A DNA stretch of 64,000 nt from DASZTU01 sp035547675 (GCA_035547675.1 DASZUI010000056.1:1-64000), one strand, 5' to 3'; counted from the first letter of the stretch, positions 1 through 8,716 are shown. Program-made: numbers and translations. Notes: a model not told the origin generated them from the sequence alone.

Positions 1-79
1 CTTCGCGGGAATGACGCCGGTGGTGTGGCGAGACCATGCCAAATCCCCTGCCGTCATTCCCGCGAAGGCGGGAATCCAG
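1..79. repeat. Inverted pair of short intergenic palindromic repeats
   Basis: Bases 1-15 are the end of an element whose inverted copy lies at 53-79. The second copy begins GTCATTCCCGCGAAGG and ends GGGAATCCAG, so each copy is itself palindromic. The same family in a slightly different form (CCGG core) recurs at 34305-34331 and 34369-34395. No gene is seen in bases 1-108. Confidence 0.75.
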
Positions 80-108
80 TTTGGCGACCACACCCCCCGC
101 CCTCATGC

Positions 109-957
109 TCAAACCCGGTTCCGCCGGAACAAGAGCCGCTCCAGCCCCTTCATCGCCTGGTCGGTGACGAGCCCCAATATGCCGAGCAGCAGGATGTAGC
201 CGATGATCGTATCGGTCTGGAAATAGCGCTGCGAGACGGTGATCCGGTAGCCGAGCCCCGACGTGGCGGCGACCAGTTCGGCGAGCACCAGCCAGGTCCA
301 GGCCCAGCCCAGCGTGATCCGCATCGTGTCCCATATGCCGGGCAGCGCCGAGGGCACCACGATCCGCATCAGGATCCTGCCGTCCGAAAGCCCGAGCGTC
401 CGCCCGAGCCCGACATAGTCCGGCGGCACGCGCTTCACATTGTCCATCACCATCAGAACCTGCTGGACGAAGGTGCCGATGAAGATGATCAGGAATTTTT
501 GCAAATCGCTCGTGCCGGTCCACAGGATCGAGAGCGGCACGAAGGCGACGACCGGCATGTAGCGCACGAAATCGACCAGGGGCTCGATCGCCGCTTCCCA
601 TTTGGCGAAGCTGCCGATCAGGACCCCGATGGGCAGCGCCAGCACCGAGGCGATGAGGAAGCCGACCACGATCCGGTAGATCGAGATGCCGAGGTCTTCC
701 CAAAGCGTGCCCTGCTGGGCCAGCAGCACCAGTCTCGCGATCACCGCGCCCGGCGTCGGCAGGAAGATCGGCCTGACCGCGCCCGTCGCCGTGCCGAGCC
801 ACCAGAGGAGCCCGAGCACGACGAATACGCCGATGGCGATCGAGAGATAGAGCGGGCGGGGGATCGGGGCACCGATCGCCGAAGACCGGATTTGCCCCTT
901 GCCCCTCGGGCGGGCCGGCCTGCCGGCCCCCACCGCTGCGCTCGCTTCCTGGGTCAC
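109..957 (-). CDS. ABC transporter permease, TauC/SsuC type
   Basis: This 282-residue inner-membrane permease belongs to the nitrate/sulfonate/taurine importer family. About six hydrophobic segments follow a polar N-terminus of about 35 residues. The family EAA-type loop is seen around GLGRTLGLSDGRILMRIVVP, and the C-terminal part (WTWLVLAELVAATSGLGYRI) is typical of TauC/SsuC proteins. The start is GTG, and its first bases overlap the stop of the upstream binding-protein gene (GTGA), so the two are translationally coupled. The partner ATPase is not in the window and may lie beyond the left edge. The substrate cannot be read from the sequence. The neighbouring HisD-like and SDR genes make a sulfonate or similar small organic acid plausible. 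Confidence 0.9.
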   Translation of the reverse strand: MTQEASAAVGAGRPARPRGKGQIRSSAIGAPIPRPLYLSIAIGVFVVLGLLWWLGTATGAVRPIFLPTPGAVIARLVLLAQQGTLWEDLGISIYRIVVGFLIASVLALPIGVLIGSFAKWEAAIEPLVDFVRYMPVVAFVPLSILWTGTSDLQKFLIIFIGTFVQQVLMVMDNVKRVPPDYVGLGRTLGLSDGRILMRIVVPSALPGIWDTMRITLGWAWTWLVLAELVAATSGLGYRITVSQRYFQTDTIIGYILLLGILGLVTDQAMKGLERLLFRRNRV

Positions 958-1946
958 TGGGCGGCGGCCACGAAGTCGGGATCGATCATCTGCTGCGCCG
1001 TCACGTCGGATTGCAGCAGCCCGGCCTTCTTGGCGGCGGCCTCGACATCGAGGAACGTCTTGGTCGAAAAGTCGCCGGTCAGCGCCGTCTTGTTCTCGTC
1101 GAGCGAATAATACTTCACCCCGTCGAAGGCGCTGTTGAGGTTCTCGACCGTATCGCCCACCGCCTTGGAGATGATGGCGCGGCCGCCGGGCGTATCGGCC
1201 TGGTAGTCCTTCACCGCGGCGCCCCAGCTCTTGATCATCGCCAGCACCTGGCCCGGCTTCGACTTCAGCACGTCGTCGCGCACCACCAGCACGTCGCTGA
1301 TGAGGCCCGGATCATTGCTCGCCGGGAAGATTTCCTTGACGTTCTTGTCCTGCGCCATGGCGGCGGCGAGATAGGGCTGGTAGGTCACCGCCACCGGCAC
1401 CTTGCCGGCGATCAGCGCCCCGCCGGCGTCCGAGGCCGGCATCGGCACAGACTGAATATCGGCCACCGACATGCCGTTCTTGTCGAGCGCGTATTTGAGC
1501 AGGATGTCGCTCGTCGTGCCCTCCTCGAAGGCCACCTGCTTGCCCTTGAGGTCGGCGATCGAATTGATGTCCTTGCCCGCGATGATCGCGTCGGCGGTCA
1601 TCGACACATCGAGCAGCAGCACGATCTTGACCGGCAGGCCGGCCGCCACCATGCCCATCGCCGTGTGCGTCGCGATATTGGCGGCGTCGAGCTGGCCCGA
1701 GGCGAGGGCGGCGTTGATGTCCTTGTCCTCGGAGAAATTGACGATCTGGACGTCGGAGAGCCCGTTCTGCTTGAAGATGCCCTTCTGGTCGGCGATGTAC
1801 CACTGGCCATAACCGAGCCAAGGCTCGATGCCGAGCTTGAACGTGCCGGATTCCGGCGTCGTCGGAATGGCGTCGGCCGCATAGGCGGCGCCGGAAAAGG
1901 CGATTGCGGCGGCGAGCAGCAGCCCGCCCATGCCCTGCAGTTTCAT
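954..1946 (-). CDS. ABC transporter substrate-binding protein, TauA/NrtA-like
   Basis: This is a 330-residue periplasmic binding protein with a signal peptide (MKLQGMGGLLLAAAIAFSGA, then AYAAD). The mature part starts with a stretch of the type FKLGIEPWLGYGQWYIADQKG, normal for TauA/SsuA/NrtA proteins, and contains the family-like block DLKGKQVAFEEGTTSDILL. I place the start at 1946 because a Shine-Dalgarno-like AGGGAACTGAG precedes it and the signal peptide begins there; an in-frame ATG 57 bases upstream lacks both. It is the first gene of a two-gene unit with the permease. The ligand is unknown; the binding-site residues do not identify taurine specifically. Confidence 0.88.
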   Translation of the reverse strand: MKLQGMGGLLLAAAIAFSGAAYAADAIPTTPESGTFKLGIEPWLGYGQWYIADQKGIFKQNGLSDVQIVNFSEDKDINAALASGQLDAANIATHTAMGMVAAGLPVKIVLLLDVSMTADAIIAGKDINSIADLKGKQVAFEEGTTSDILLKYALDKNGMSVADIQSVPMPASDAGGALIAGKVPVAVTYQPYLAAAMAQDKNVKEIFPASNDPGLISDVLVVRDDVLKSKPGQVLAMIKSWGAAVKDYQADTPGGRAIISKAVGDTVENLNSAFDGVKYYSLDENKTALTGDFSTKTFLDVEAAAKKAGLLQSDVTAQQMIDPDFVAAAQ

Positions 1947-2033
1947 CTCAGTTCCCTGTGGTTCTTGTTGCTTCCCGCATCCCTGCGGCTTGGCTTGGGG
2001 CATGTCAACCGGCGGCAGCGCAGGCTGTCAAGA

Positions 2034-2140
2034 ACCCCCACCCCTGTCCCCTCCCCGCAAGGGGGAGGGAGACGATGTTGCACCGCCTTGGCCCAGGCAC
2101 TCCTCCCCCCTTGCGGGGAGGATGGGAGGGGGGGCGGAGG
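2034..2140. repeat. GC-rich palindromic intergenic repeats
   Basis: Bases 2034-2074 are the reverse complement, nearly base for base, of 49459-49499 (core CCCCTCCCCGCAAGGGGG). A second arm at about 2098-2140 reads CTCCCCCCTTGCGGGGAGG, so the two can form a long hairpin between the binding-protein gene and the HisD-like gene. The element belongs to a dispersed family with copies at about 3.6, 5.7, 8.6 and 49.5-49.8 kb. Confidence 0.7.
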
Positions 2141-2144
2141 GCAC

Positions 2145-3464
2145 CTACCTGAGATATTTGCCCCTCACCTCCGACACCGCATTGGCGTGCGACGAAAAGC
2201 CCTCATAGTCCGCCAGCAGCTTAGCGTGCCTGGCGAGCTCCGGGTACCCCGCCGAGGTGATGTACCCCACCGAACTCCGCTTCATGAAGTCGTTGACCGA
2301 GAGCGGCCCGAAGCTGCGCGCCCAGCCGCTCGTCGGCAGCACAGCGTTCGGCCCCAGCACGAAATTGGCGAGCGTGATCGGCGTGTGCGGCCCGAGCAGG
2401 ATTTCCGCCGCCTCGGTGATGTGCCCCAGATGCACGAAGGGCTCCGTCGAGAGAATTTCGAGGTGCTCCGGCGCGTAGTCGTTGACGAAAGCGTAGCTCT
2501 CCTCGAGCGAGCCGGTGAGCACGATGCCGCCGCGCGGGCCGCATACCACCGCCTGCGAGAACTCCACCCGCTGCGGCGTCATCCGCGCCCAGTGCTCGGG
2601 CAAGGCCTGCCGCGCCTCCTCCGCCACCCGCTCCGAATGGGTGACCAGATAGGCCGAGGAATCCGGCCCGTGCTCGGCCTCGATCAGCAGGTCCATCGCG
2701 GCGAGCCCGCCATCTACCGAGTCATCGGCAAGGATGATCGATTCCGACGGTCCCGCCGGCAGCCCTGTATCGATCACCGAGGCCAGCAGGCTCTTCGCCG
2801 CCACCACGAACGGGCTCCCCGGCCCGACGATCTTCAGCGCCTTCTCGACCGTCTCGGTGCCATAGGCGACCGCGGCGACCGCCTGCGCCCCGCCGCATTT
2901 GTAAACCGTCTCGACGCCCGAAAGCCGGGCGGCCACCAGCGTCGCCGCATCGACGGTGCCGTCCGGGCCGGGCGGGGTGACGATGGCGATCTTGGGTACG
3001 CCCGCGACCACCGCCGGCCCCGAAGTCATCATCGTGACCGAGGGAAACGCCCCCTTGCCGCGCGGCACATAAAGGGCGACCGACGCGATGGGCTGGAAAC
3101 GGTCCCCCGCAAACGCGCCCGGCCGGATTTCCTTGAGCGACATCGCCGGCGGCTTCTGTTCCTCGTGGAACGCCCGGATATTGGCGATGGCGAATTTGAT
3201 CGCCTCGATCACCTCCGGCTCGACGGCCCGGAACGCCGCATCGAACTCCGCCTCGGAGGCCTTGATGCTGCCGGACCCGATCTCCGACTTGTCGAACTCG
3301 CGGGCAAAGCGCACCAGCGCCGCATCACCCTCGGTCCGCACCGCCTCGATGATGGGCCGGACCTTTTCGATCACCGGCCCCAAATCCGCCTGCGCCCGCC
3401 GCATCAGCCCGGCGCGCTGTTCAGCGGTGAGGGTGGAAAGGCGGTGGAAGCTGATGTCGGGCAT
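2145..3464 (-). CDS. Histidinol dehydrogenase family protein (possibly a sulfopropanediol/sulfonate dehydrogenase)
   Basis: This is a 439-residue NAD-dependent dehydrogenase of the HisD fold. Family blocks are clear: GPSESIILADDS at about 239-250, the EAEHG segment at 262-266, NDYAPEHLEIL, and the C-terminal EGFSSHANAV. In E. coli HisD the zinc ligands include Gln259 and His262; here the Gln position is Glu262 and the His is His265, so the protein need not act on histidinol. HisD homologues such as HpsN oxidise sulfopropanediol in other bacteria. Neighbours support a catabolic role: a TauAC-type importer lies downstream, a fatty-acid-hydroxylase/SDR fusion and an SDR lie upstream, and no other his genes are present. 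The start at 3464 gives MPDISFHRL; further upstream the frame runs into repeat DNA. Family membership is certain and the substrate is inferred. Confidence 0.85.
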   Translation of the reverse strand: MPDISFHRLSTLTAEQRAGLMRRAQADLGPVIEKVRPIIEAVRTEGDAALVRFAREFDKSEIGSGSIKASEAEFDAAFRAVEPEVIEAIKFAIANIRAFHEEQKPPAMSLKEIRPGAFAGDRFQPIASVALYVPRGKGAFPSVTMMTSGPAVVAGVPKIAIVTPPGPDGTVDAATLVAARLSGVETVYKCGGAQAVAAVAYGTETVEKALKIVGPGSPFVVAAKSLLASVIDTGLPAGPSESIILADDSVDGGLAAMDLLIEAEHGPDSSAYLVTHSERVAEEARQALPEHWARMTPQRVEFSQAVVCGPRGGIVLTGSLEESYAFVNDYAPEHLEILSTEPFVHLGHITEAAEILLGPHTPITLANFVLGPNAVLPTSGWARSFGPLSVNDFMKRSSVGYITSAGYPELARHAKLLADYEGFSSHANAVSEVRGKYLR

Positions 3465-3559
3465 GGCTGGTCTCTGGGCTGATTGTCTGGCGGATCGATA
3501 GACTGGGCATGGCGGTGAATAAAGACCCGACTTCAACTTTGGGCAGAGGGCCGCCACCT

Positions 3560-3734
3560 CGTCTCCCTCCCCCTTGAGGGGAGGGATCAAGGGTGGGGGT
3601 ACCTTGTCGCAAGCGCCAGTGCGCGTTGCTTACCCCCACCCGGCTGCCGCCACCCTCCCCTCAAGGGGGAGGGGAGATAAAGGCCACCCTACCTGCCAGC
3701 ATAGAAAGTCAGGTCCAGCCGAATGGCTGGTCAG
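3560..3734. repeat. Dispersed 175-base repeat, copy 1
   Basis: This element is closely matched by 49698-49871. Shared segments are CGTCTCCCTCCCCCTTGAGG at the left, GTGGGGGTAC, GCGCGTTGCTTACCCCCACC in the middle, and GTCCAGCCGAATGGCTGG at the right end. The arms with CCCCTTGAGGGG and its reverse form hairpins. The right end carries the stop codon of the SDR gene (3731-3733) and a small hairpin CCAGCC-GAAT-GGCTGG immediately beyond it. The other copy has the same arrangement next to a different gene. Confidence 0.8.
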
Positions 3735-4501
3735 ATCGACGCCAGATACCCCCCATCCACCACGAACGCCTGCCCCGTCACATAGGCGGAAGCATCCGAC
3801 GCGAGGAACACCGCGACCCCCTTGAGGTCGCGCAATTCCCCGAACCGCCCGAGCGGAATCTTCCCCAGCATCGCCTCCTGCCAGCCCTCGTCCGCGAAGA
3901 AACCCTCGGTCATCGCCGTGCGGAAATAGCCCGGCACGATGGCGTTGACCCGGATGCCGAGCGCGGCCCATTCGGCCGAAAGCGCCCGCGTCAGGCCGAG
4001 CAGCCCGGATTTCGAGGCGCCATAGGGCGCGGCGGTCGGAATGCCGACTTCCGAGGTCAGTGAGCAGAGATTGATGATGGCGCCGGCAGTCCCGGCCTCT
4101 TTCATGGCCCGCGCCGCGGCCTGCGCGCAGAAGAACGCGCCCTTGAGATTGGTGCCGAGAATTTTGTCCCACAGCGCCTCGTCCACCTCGAGCGAGGGCC
4201 GCACTTCCTCGGTGCCGGCATTGTTGACGAGAATGTCGAGCCCGCCCAGCCGCCGCGCCGCCTCCGCCATGACCGCACCACACTGCGCCACGTCGCGAAC
4301 GTCGAGCGCCAGGCACTCCGCCCTGCCGCCCGCCGCCTCGATCGCCGCCCTGGTCTCGGCCAGCCCGTCCAGCGAACGCGCGGTGACGGCCAGAGCCGCG
4401 CCCGCTTCCGCCAGCGCCTCGGCGATGGCCCGGCCGATGCCCCGGCTGGCGCCCGTCACCAGCGCCCGCCGGCCGGCAAGATCGAAGGAACCTGCGCTCA
4501 C
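3731..4501 (-). CDS. Short-chain dehydrogenase/reductase (FabG/gluconate-5-dehydrogenase-like)
   Basis: This is a cytoplasmic, classical SDR of 256 residues. It has the cofactor motif TGASRGIG at about 16-23, NNAG at 93-96, the catalytic Tyr160-x-x-x-Lys164 (YGASK), and a C-terminal GQAFVVDGGYLASI. Length and motifs match 3-oxoacyl-ACP reductase-like and sugar/alcohol dehydrogenases. Its start overlaps the stop of the upstream hydroxylase-SDR fusion by four bases, so the two are co-translated. Its own stop lies inside a dispersed repeat. The substrate is unknown; with the HisD-like gene it may form part of a small oxidative pathway. Confidence 0.9.
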   Translation of the reverse strand: MSAGSFDLAGRRALVTGASRGIGRAIAEALAEAGAALAVTARSLDGLAETRAAIEAAGGRAECLALDVRDVAQCGAVMAEAARRLGGLDILVNNAGTEEVRPSLEVDEALWDKILGTNLKGAFFCAQAAARAMKEAGTAGAIINLCSLTSEVGIPTAAPYGASKSGLLGLTRALSAEWAALGIRVNAIVPGYFRTAMTEGFFADEGWQEAMLGKIPLGRFGELRDLKGVAVFLASDASAYVTGQAFVVDGGYLASI

Positions 4502-5625
4502 GGATGGCTCGCCGCCGGCTCAGCCTCGGACGCCGGCTGCCGCCGGAAGCGGAAATAATTCCAGAAGGCGAGGCTGGTATAGGTGACCGGAACATAGCGC
4601 AGCGACCGGCTGATGAGGAACATCGCAATCGCCGCCGCCGTCTCCGCCGACATCAATCCCTTGCCCATCGCCGAGGTGAAGGCCGAGGGCACGATGTGCC
4701 GGTAGATCACCTCGCGGCTCGCATAATAGCCGCGCGCCCGCGCCGCGAAGGCCCGCTTGGAGGCGACATAATCCCGCAGCTCGGCCTGTCCCATGTCGCC
4801 ATGGAACTCCGCCTCCGAGCCCAGCGCCCAGACCTCGGGCGGCAGCGTCCGCCCCCGGCCGATCTCGATGAAGAGGTCGATCAGGTCGACAAAGGTCACG
4901 TAATTGGCGTTCCAGCAATCCTCGCTTTTCGCCCCATGCGCCAGCACCAGCACGTCGGCGTCCTGCAGCGCGGTGCGCGCCCCCTCGTAATCGCCGGCGG
5001 AAAAGTCCCGCCCGAACTTCAGCGGCACCACCGCGCCGCCGCGCCGCGCGATCTCCGCCGAAATCGCCTTGCCGAAGGCGCCGCTCGCCCCGGTCACGGC
5101 GAAGCGCCGGCCCGCCATCTGGCAGCTCGTGCCGAAGATCAGGTCGAAGACATTGGCGAAGGAGGAGAAGAACTGGTTGGGAAAGAGGTGGTGCATGGCG
5201 TGGTAATTGGCGTCCACCCACAAGAGCCCCTGCTTCGCGCTCACCCGGTCCATGGACATATGGTTGAAGTCCATGCCCTCTTCCTTGAGGGTCATGGCGA
5301 GCTGCACCGTGCGGATGGCCGCCGTGATCGCGACGGCCTCCCAGCGAAATACCAGAAGGAAGATCAGCGTCCCCGCCATCGCCGTCAGATATTCCGGGAT
5401 GACGTGGCACCAGATGTTCTGCCAGCGATAGGCCGGGTCGATCTTCATGTCGAGCCCGAGGAATTTGTGGTGCACCCAGTGCATCCGCGAGAACAGCCGC
5501 AACAGCGGAAGGCGCGAATTCTGCCAGCGGTGCAGCAGATAGTGCAGCACATCGAAGATCGTCGTCGAAACGACGAACACGATCACCGCCTCGACGGCGA
5601 CCAGGACGATGTCGAAGATGGTCAT
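4498..5625 (-). CDS. Fusion of a fatty-acid-hydroxylase-superfamily membrane domain and an SDR-like domain
   Basis: The protein has 375 residues and two parts. Residues 1 to about 170 are membrane-embedded and carry the histidine clusters of the sterol desaturase/fatty acid hydroxylase superfamily: HYLLHR, HWVHH and NYHAMHH, expected to hold a di-iron centre. Residues from about 173 to 375 are an NAD(P)-binding domain with TGASGAFG, an AHGAKS segment and a YVASK catalytic-type motif. Proteins with this domain order are annotated elsewhere as bifunctional sterol desaturase/short-chain dehydrogenase; the reaction is not established. It overlaps the next SDR gene by four bases. I infer an O2-dependent hydroxylation followed by oxidation of the new alcohol, but the substrate is unknown. 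Confidence 0.85.
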   Translation of the reverse strand: MTIFDIVLVAVEAVIVFVVSTTIFDVLHYLLHRWQNSRLPLLRLFSRMHWVHHKFLGLDMKIDPAYRWQNIWCHVIPEYLTAMAGTLIFLLVFRWEAVAITAAIRTVQLAMTLKEEGMDFNHMSMDRVSAKQGLLWVDANYHAMHHLFPNQFFSSFANVFDLIFGTSCQMAGRRFAVTGASGAFGKAISAEIARRGGAVVPLKFGRDFSAGDYEGARTALQDADVLVLAHGAKSEDCWNANYVTFVDLIDLFIEIGRGRTLPPEVWALGSEAEFHGDMGQAELRDYVASKRAFAARARGYYASREVIYRHIVPSAFTSAMGKGLMSAETAAAIAMFLISRSLRYVPVTYTSLAFWNYFRFRRQPASEAEPAASHP

Positions 5626-5693
5626 GGTGAGGTTTTAGGTCGGGTCGCTCGTCGGGGGAAGCAGGAAAACGCCCGCGAGATTGCCGCTTGCGA

Positions 5694-5817
5694 ACCCTCG
5701 CCCCTCTGGGGAGAGGGTGCCCGGTAGGGCGGTGAGGGGTAGCCACGCGACAAAACGTCTGAGCGCGCGAATCCCCTCACCCTGGCCCTCTCCCCAGAGG
5801 GGCGAGGGGACTGGTGC
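5694..5817. repeat. Inverted repeat between fusion gene and sorbosone-dehydrogenase-like gene
   Basis: Two arms face each other. One includes CCCCTCTGGGGAGAGGGTG near 5700 and the other CCCTCTCCCCAGAGGGGCGAG near 5790. Each arm is palindromic, and together they could form a long stem. The right arm ends beside the stop of the next gene, so it could act as a transcription terminator. Confidence 0.65.
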
Positions 5818-7116
5818 CTAAGCCCCCGTCACCCGCCAGATCACATCGCCCACATCGTCGGCGACGAGCAGCGATTTGCCGTCCGGCCCGATCGCCACGC
5901 CCACCGGCCGGCCATAGGAATAGGCCTCGTCCTCCGACAGGAAGCCGCTGAGGATGTCCCGCGGCTGGCCCGACGGCCGGCCGTTCTCGAACGGCACGAA
6001 GATCACCTTGTAGCCGGAAAGCTTGCTGCGGTTCCACGAGCCGTGCTGGCCGATCGCCATGCCGTCCGGGAAGCCGGGCAGCGTGCCCGCCGGCAGCCAG
6101 CAGAGCCCGAGCGAGGCCGTGTGCCCGCCCAGCGCATAGTCGGGCTGGCGCGCCTTGGCGACCATCGCCGCATCCTGCGGCACGCGGTGGTCCACCGTCT
6201 GGCCCCAATAGCAATAGGGCCAGCCGTAGAAGCCGCCCTCGACGACCGAGGTCAGATAATCGGGCGGCGTCTCGTCGCCGATGCCGTCCCGTTCATTGAC
6301 CACGGTCCAGAGCACGCCGGTATTGGGCTCCAGGGCGAGGCCTACCGGGTTGCGCAGGCCAGAGGCGAAGATGCGGTCGACGCCCGTTTCGAGGTCGAGT
6401 TCATGGATCGCGGCGCGGCCTTCCTCGGCCGCCATGCCCTCGTCCGCGATATTGGAGAGCGAGCCCACCCCGATATAGAGCTTCCGCCCGTCGGGGCTCG
6501 GCAGGATGGAGCGTGTCCAGTGTCCGCCCGATTTATAGCTGCTGAGCCGGCGGCTCGGCCCGGTCACCCGGTATTCGCCGGCCGAATAGGGAAAGGCGAC
6601 CACCCCATCGGTGTTGCCCACATAGAAGGTGTCCCCGAGCGCCGCCATGCCGAAAGGCTGGTTCAGCCCCTCGAGGAACATTTCCTGCACTTCGGCGACG
6701 CCGTCGCCATCGGCGTCGCGCAGCCTCTGGATGCGGTTGGGGCTCAGGCCCACCGCGGCGGCCCGGCGCATGGTGGAAAGCATGGCATAATCGAATGCCG
6801 TCCTCACCGCACCGGCGGGCTGCATCGACTCCGCAACGAGGACGTCGCCATTGGGCAGGACGTTGATCCAGCGCGGATGCTTGAGTCCGCTGGCGGCAAA
6901 GGCGTTGACTTTGAGGCCCGGCGCCGCGATCGGCGTCCGGCCGCCCGACCAGCCCCGCGCCGTTGGCATCTTGAGGGTCGGCAGCGCACCCTGCGGCCGC
7001 GCCGTGGGAATGACTGGTGCCGCCCCGAAGGTCGGCTCATGGACGCCCTGTGCGCGCCGCAGCACGATCATGATCGAGCCGATCAGCGCCACGAACCACG
7101 CAAAAATCTCCGACAT
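5818..7116 (-). CDS. L-sorbosone dehydrogenase/soluble glucose dehydrogenase-like beta-propeller protein
   Basis: This is a 432-residue protein with an N-terminal hydrophobic anchor or signal (SEIFAWFVALIGSIMIVL), so probably periplasmic and membrane-attached. The rest matches the six-bladed PQQ-dependent sugar dehydrogenase fold: ASGLKHPRWINVLPNGDVLV, RDADGDGVAEVQEMFLEGLN, FASGLRNPVGLALEPNTG and VVEGGFYGWPYCYWGQ. Such proteins oxidise aldoses or sorbosone with PQQ, though many homologues are uncharacterised. The gene is divergent from the LVIVD-repeat gene. Given the other PQQ enzymes in the window, use of PQQ is plausible but not shown. The fold assignment is strong and the enzyme activity is inferred. 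Confidence 0.8.
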   Translation of the reverse strand: MSEIFAWFVALIGSIMIVLRRAQGVHEPTFGAAPVIPTARPQGALPTLKMPTARGWSGGRTPIAAPGLKVNAFAASGLKHPRWINVLPNGDVLVAESMQPAGAVRTAFDYAMLSTMRRAAAVGLSPNRIQRLRDADGDGVAEVQEMFLEGLNQPFGMAALGDTFYVGNTDGVVAFPYSAGEYRVTGPSRRLSSYKSGGHWTRSILPSPDGRKLYIGVGSLSNIADEGMAAEEGRAAIHELDLETGVDRIFASGLRNPVGLALEPNTGVLWTVVNERDGIGDETPPDYLTSVVEGGFYGWPYCYWGQTVDHRVPQDAAMVAKARQPDYALGGHTASLGLCWLPAGTLPGFPDGMAIGQHGSWNRSKLSGYKVIFVPFENGRPSGQPRDILSGFLSEDEAYSYGRPVGVAIGPDGKSLLVADDVGDVIWRVTGA

Positions 7117-7327
7117 GGCGGCGAGCCCCCCTTTTGTTGCGGCCGCACGCTACAACAGGTGCCGACGGCTTGGAACCGGGGGCAGGCGCTCTATCCCGCA
7201 TCCTGTCGGCCAGGTTCTGGGCCGCCTTGGCGGCCGGCTCGCCTCGCGCTAGGGATGAGCACCGCGACATCGCCGATTTCACCAGGCCTTTCGGCCGCCC
7301 GTCCCGTTTGCAGATATGAGGATCGAA

Positions 7328-8569
7328 ATGGCCCAGCCGGATTTGATGAAGCCCGACTTTGCCCGCAACATCCGCCTCCTCGGCCACTCCGACCAGGGCG
7401 GGCGCGCCGACGGCGTGCAGATCATGGTTGTGGATGGCTTCGCCTATGTCGGCCACCAGTTCTCGGACGGTTTTTCGGTCATCGACGTGCGCGATCCCCG
7501 TAACCCCAAGACGGTCAACTACATCCCGAGCCCGCCCAACACCTGGTCGATCCACCTGCAGGCCGCCGACGACCTGCTGCTGGTCATCAACTGCCTCAAT
7601 TTCTACCGTGAGGAACACCTCACCAACGAGGCGGTCTATTATTCCGGCTCCATGGCCGAAAAGACGCAGGGCTCGCGCGGCTACAGCGCCGGTATCCGCG
7701 TCTATGACATCAAGGATCGCGCGAATCCCCGCGAAGTCGGCTTCATGCCGGTCGATGGCGTCGGGGTGCATCGCATCTGGTACACGGGCGGCCGCTGGGC
7801 CTATGCCTCGGCGCTGCTCGACGGCTTCATCGACGCGGTGATGATTATCGTCGACATGGCGGACCCGACCCATCCGAAGATGGTCTCGACCAACTGGATC
7901 CCGGGCATGAACAAGGCCGCCGGCGAGGTGCCCTCATGGGACCCGAAATTCCGCTATTCCTGCCATCATCCGATCGTTGCCGGCGACACCGCCTACGTTA
8001 CCTGGCGCGATGGCGGGCTGACCCTGGTCGACGTTTCCGACCGCTACCACCCCAGGACGATTTCCCATCGCAACTGGTGCCCGCCCTATGGCGGGGGCAC
8101 GCATAACGCGCTGCCGCTGCCCGACCGCGACCTCGTCATCGTGGTGGACGAGGCGGTCCGCGACGAGATCGCCGACGGCATCAAATACATCTGGACCTTT
8201 GACGTGCGCGACAAGACCAACCCGGTCTCCATCTCGACCATGCCGACCCCGGCCGAGATCGACTACGCCCACAAGGGCGCCCATTTCGGGCCGCACAACA
8301 TCCACGAGAACCGGCCCGGAAGTTTCGTGAGCTCCACACGAATTTTCACGACCTACCAGAACGCCGGCGTGCGCGTCTTCGACATCGCCAACGCCTATGA
8401 GCCGAAGGAAATCGGCGCGCTGGTTCCGCCCGAGCCGGCCCGCCTGATGGACACCCGCCCCAACCGCGCCAAGGTGATCCAGACCTCCGACATATTCGTC
8501 GACAGGAACCAGATCATGTACGTGACCGACACCAATGCCGGCCTCTACATCATGGAAATGACCGAGTAG
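7328..8569 (+). CDS. LVIVD-repeat beta-propeller protein of unknown function
   Basis: This is a 413-residue protein built from repeated blades of the form FSVIDVRDPRNPK, IRVYDIKDRANPRE, MIIVDMADPTHPK, LTLVDVSDRYHPR and VRVFDIANAYEPKE. These match LVIVD-type propeller repeats. It has no signal peptide. I prefer the ATG at 7328 because GAGG sits six bases before it; the in-frame ATG at 7316 would lie upstream of that ribosome-binding site. His- and Asp-rich segments such as GPHNIHENR and HRIWY could bind a ligand, but no catalytic signature is recognised. It is transcribed away from the sorbosone-dehydrogenase-like gene, which suggests a shared control region of about 210 bases. Confidence 0.75.
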   Translation: MAQPDLMKPDFARNIRLLGHSDQGGRADGVQIMVVDGFAYVGHQFSDGFSVIDVRDPRNPKTVNYIPSPPNTWSIHLQAADDLLLVINCLNFYREEHLTNEAVYYSGSMAEKTQGSRGYSAGIRVYDIKDRANPREVGFMPVDGVGVHRIWYTGGRWAYASALLDGFIDAVMIIVDMADPTHPKMVSTNWIPGMNKAAGEVPSWDPKFRYSCHHPIVAGDTAYVTWRDGGLTLVDVSDRYHPRTISHRNWCPPYGGGTHNALPLPDRDLVIVVDEAVRDEIADGIKYIWTFDVRDKTNPVSISTMPTPAEIDYAHKGAHFGPHNIHENRPGSFVSSTRIFTTYQNAGVRVFDIANAYEPKEIGALVPPEPARLMDTRPNRAKVIQTSDIFVDRNQIMYVTDTNAGLYIMEMTE

Positions 8570-8574
8570 AAGGC

Positions 8575-8704
8575 CTCCTCACCCGGCGCTTCGCGCCGAC
8601 CTCTCCCCCAAGGGAGAGGTGATTGGGGCAGCGCCAAGCCGCATCGTCACCTCTCCCTTTGGGGGAGAGGTCGGATTGCGCCAGCAATCCGGGTGAGGGG
8701 GCCT
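8575..8704. repeat. Inverted repeat, likely bidirectional terminator
   Basis: The sequence lies between convergent genes. Outer arms CCTCACCCGG and CCGGGTGAGG pair, and inner arms ACCTCTCCCCCAAGGGAGAGGT and its near-mirror around 8650-8670 form hairpins. It belongs to the same general class of GC-rich palindromic repeats as those at 5.7 and 49.5 kb, and could stop transcription in both directions. Confidence 0.65.
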
Positions 8705-8716
8705 TTTCCCCCCGCT

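Noticed and set aside
2145..3464. Biosynthetic histidinol dehydrogenase (hisD)
   Set aside because: No histidine genes are near, the neighbours are catabolic, and one zinc-ligand position differs from E. coli HisD. The family name is kept but not the gene symbol.
1011..3482. An 823-codon open frame on the + strand
   Set aside because: It lies opposite the binding-protein and HisD-like genes. Its protein is rich in Arg, His, Gly and Asp with no domain, as expected for an antisense frame in high-GC DNA.
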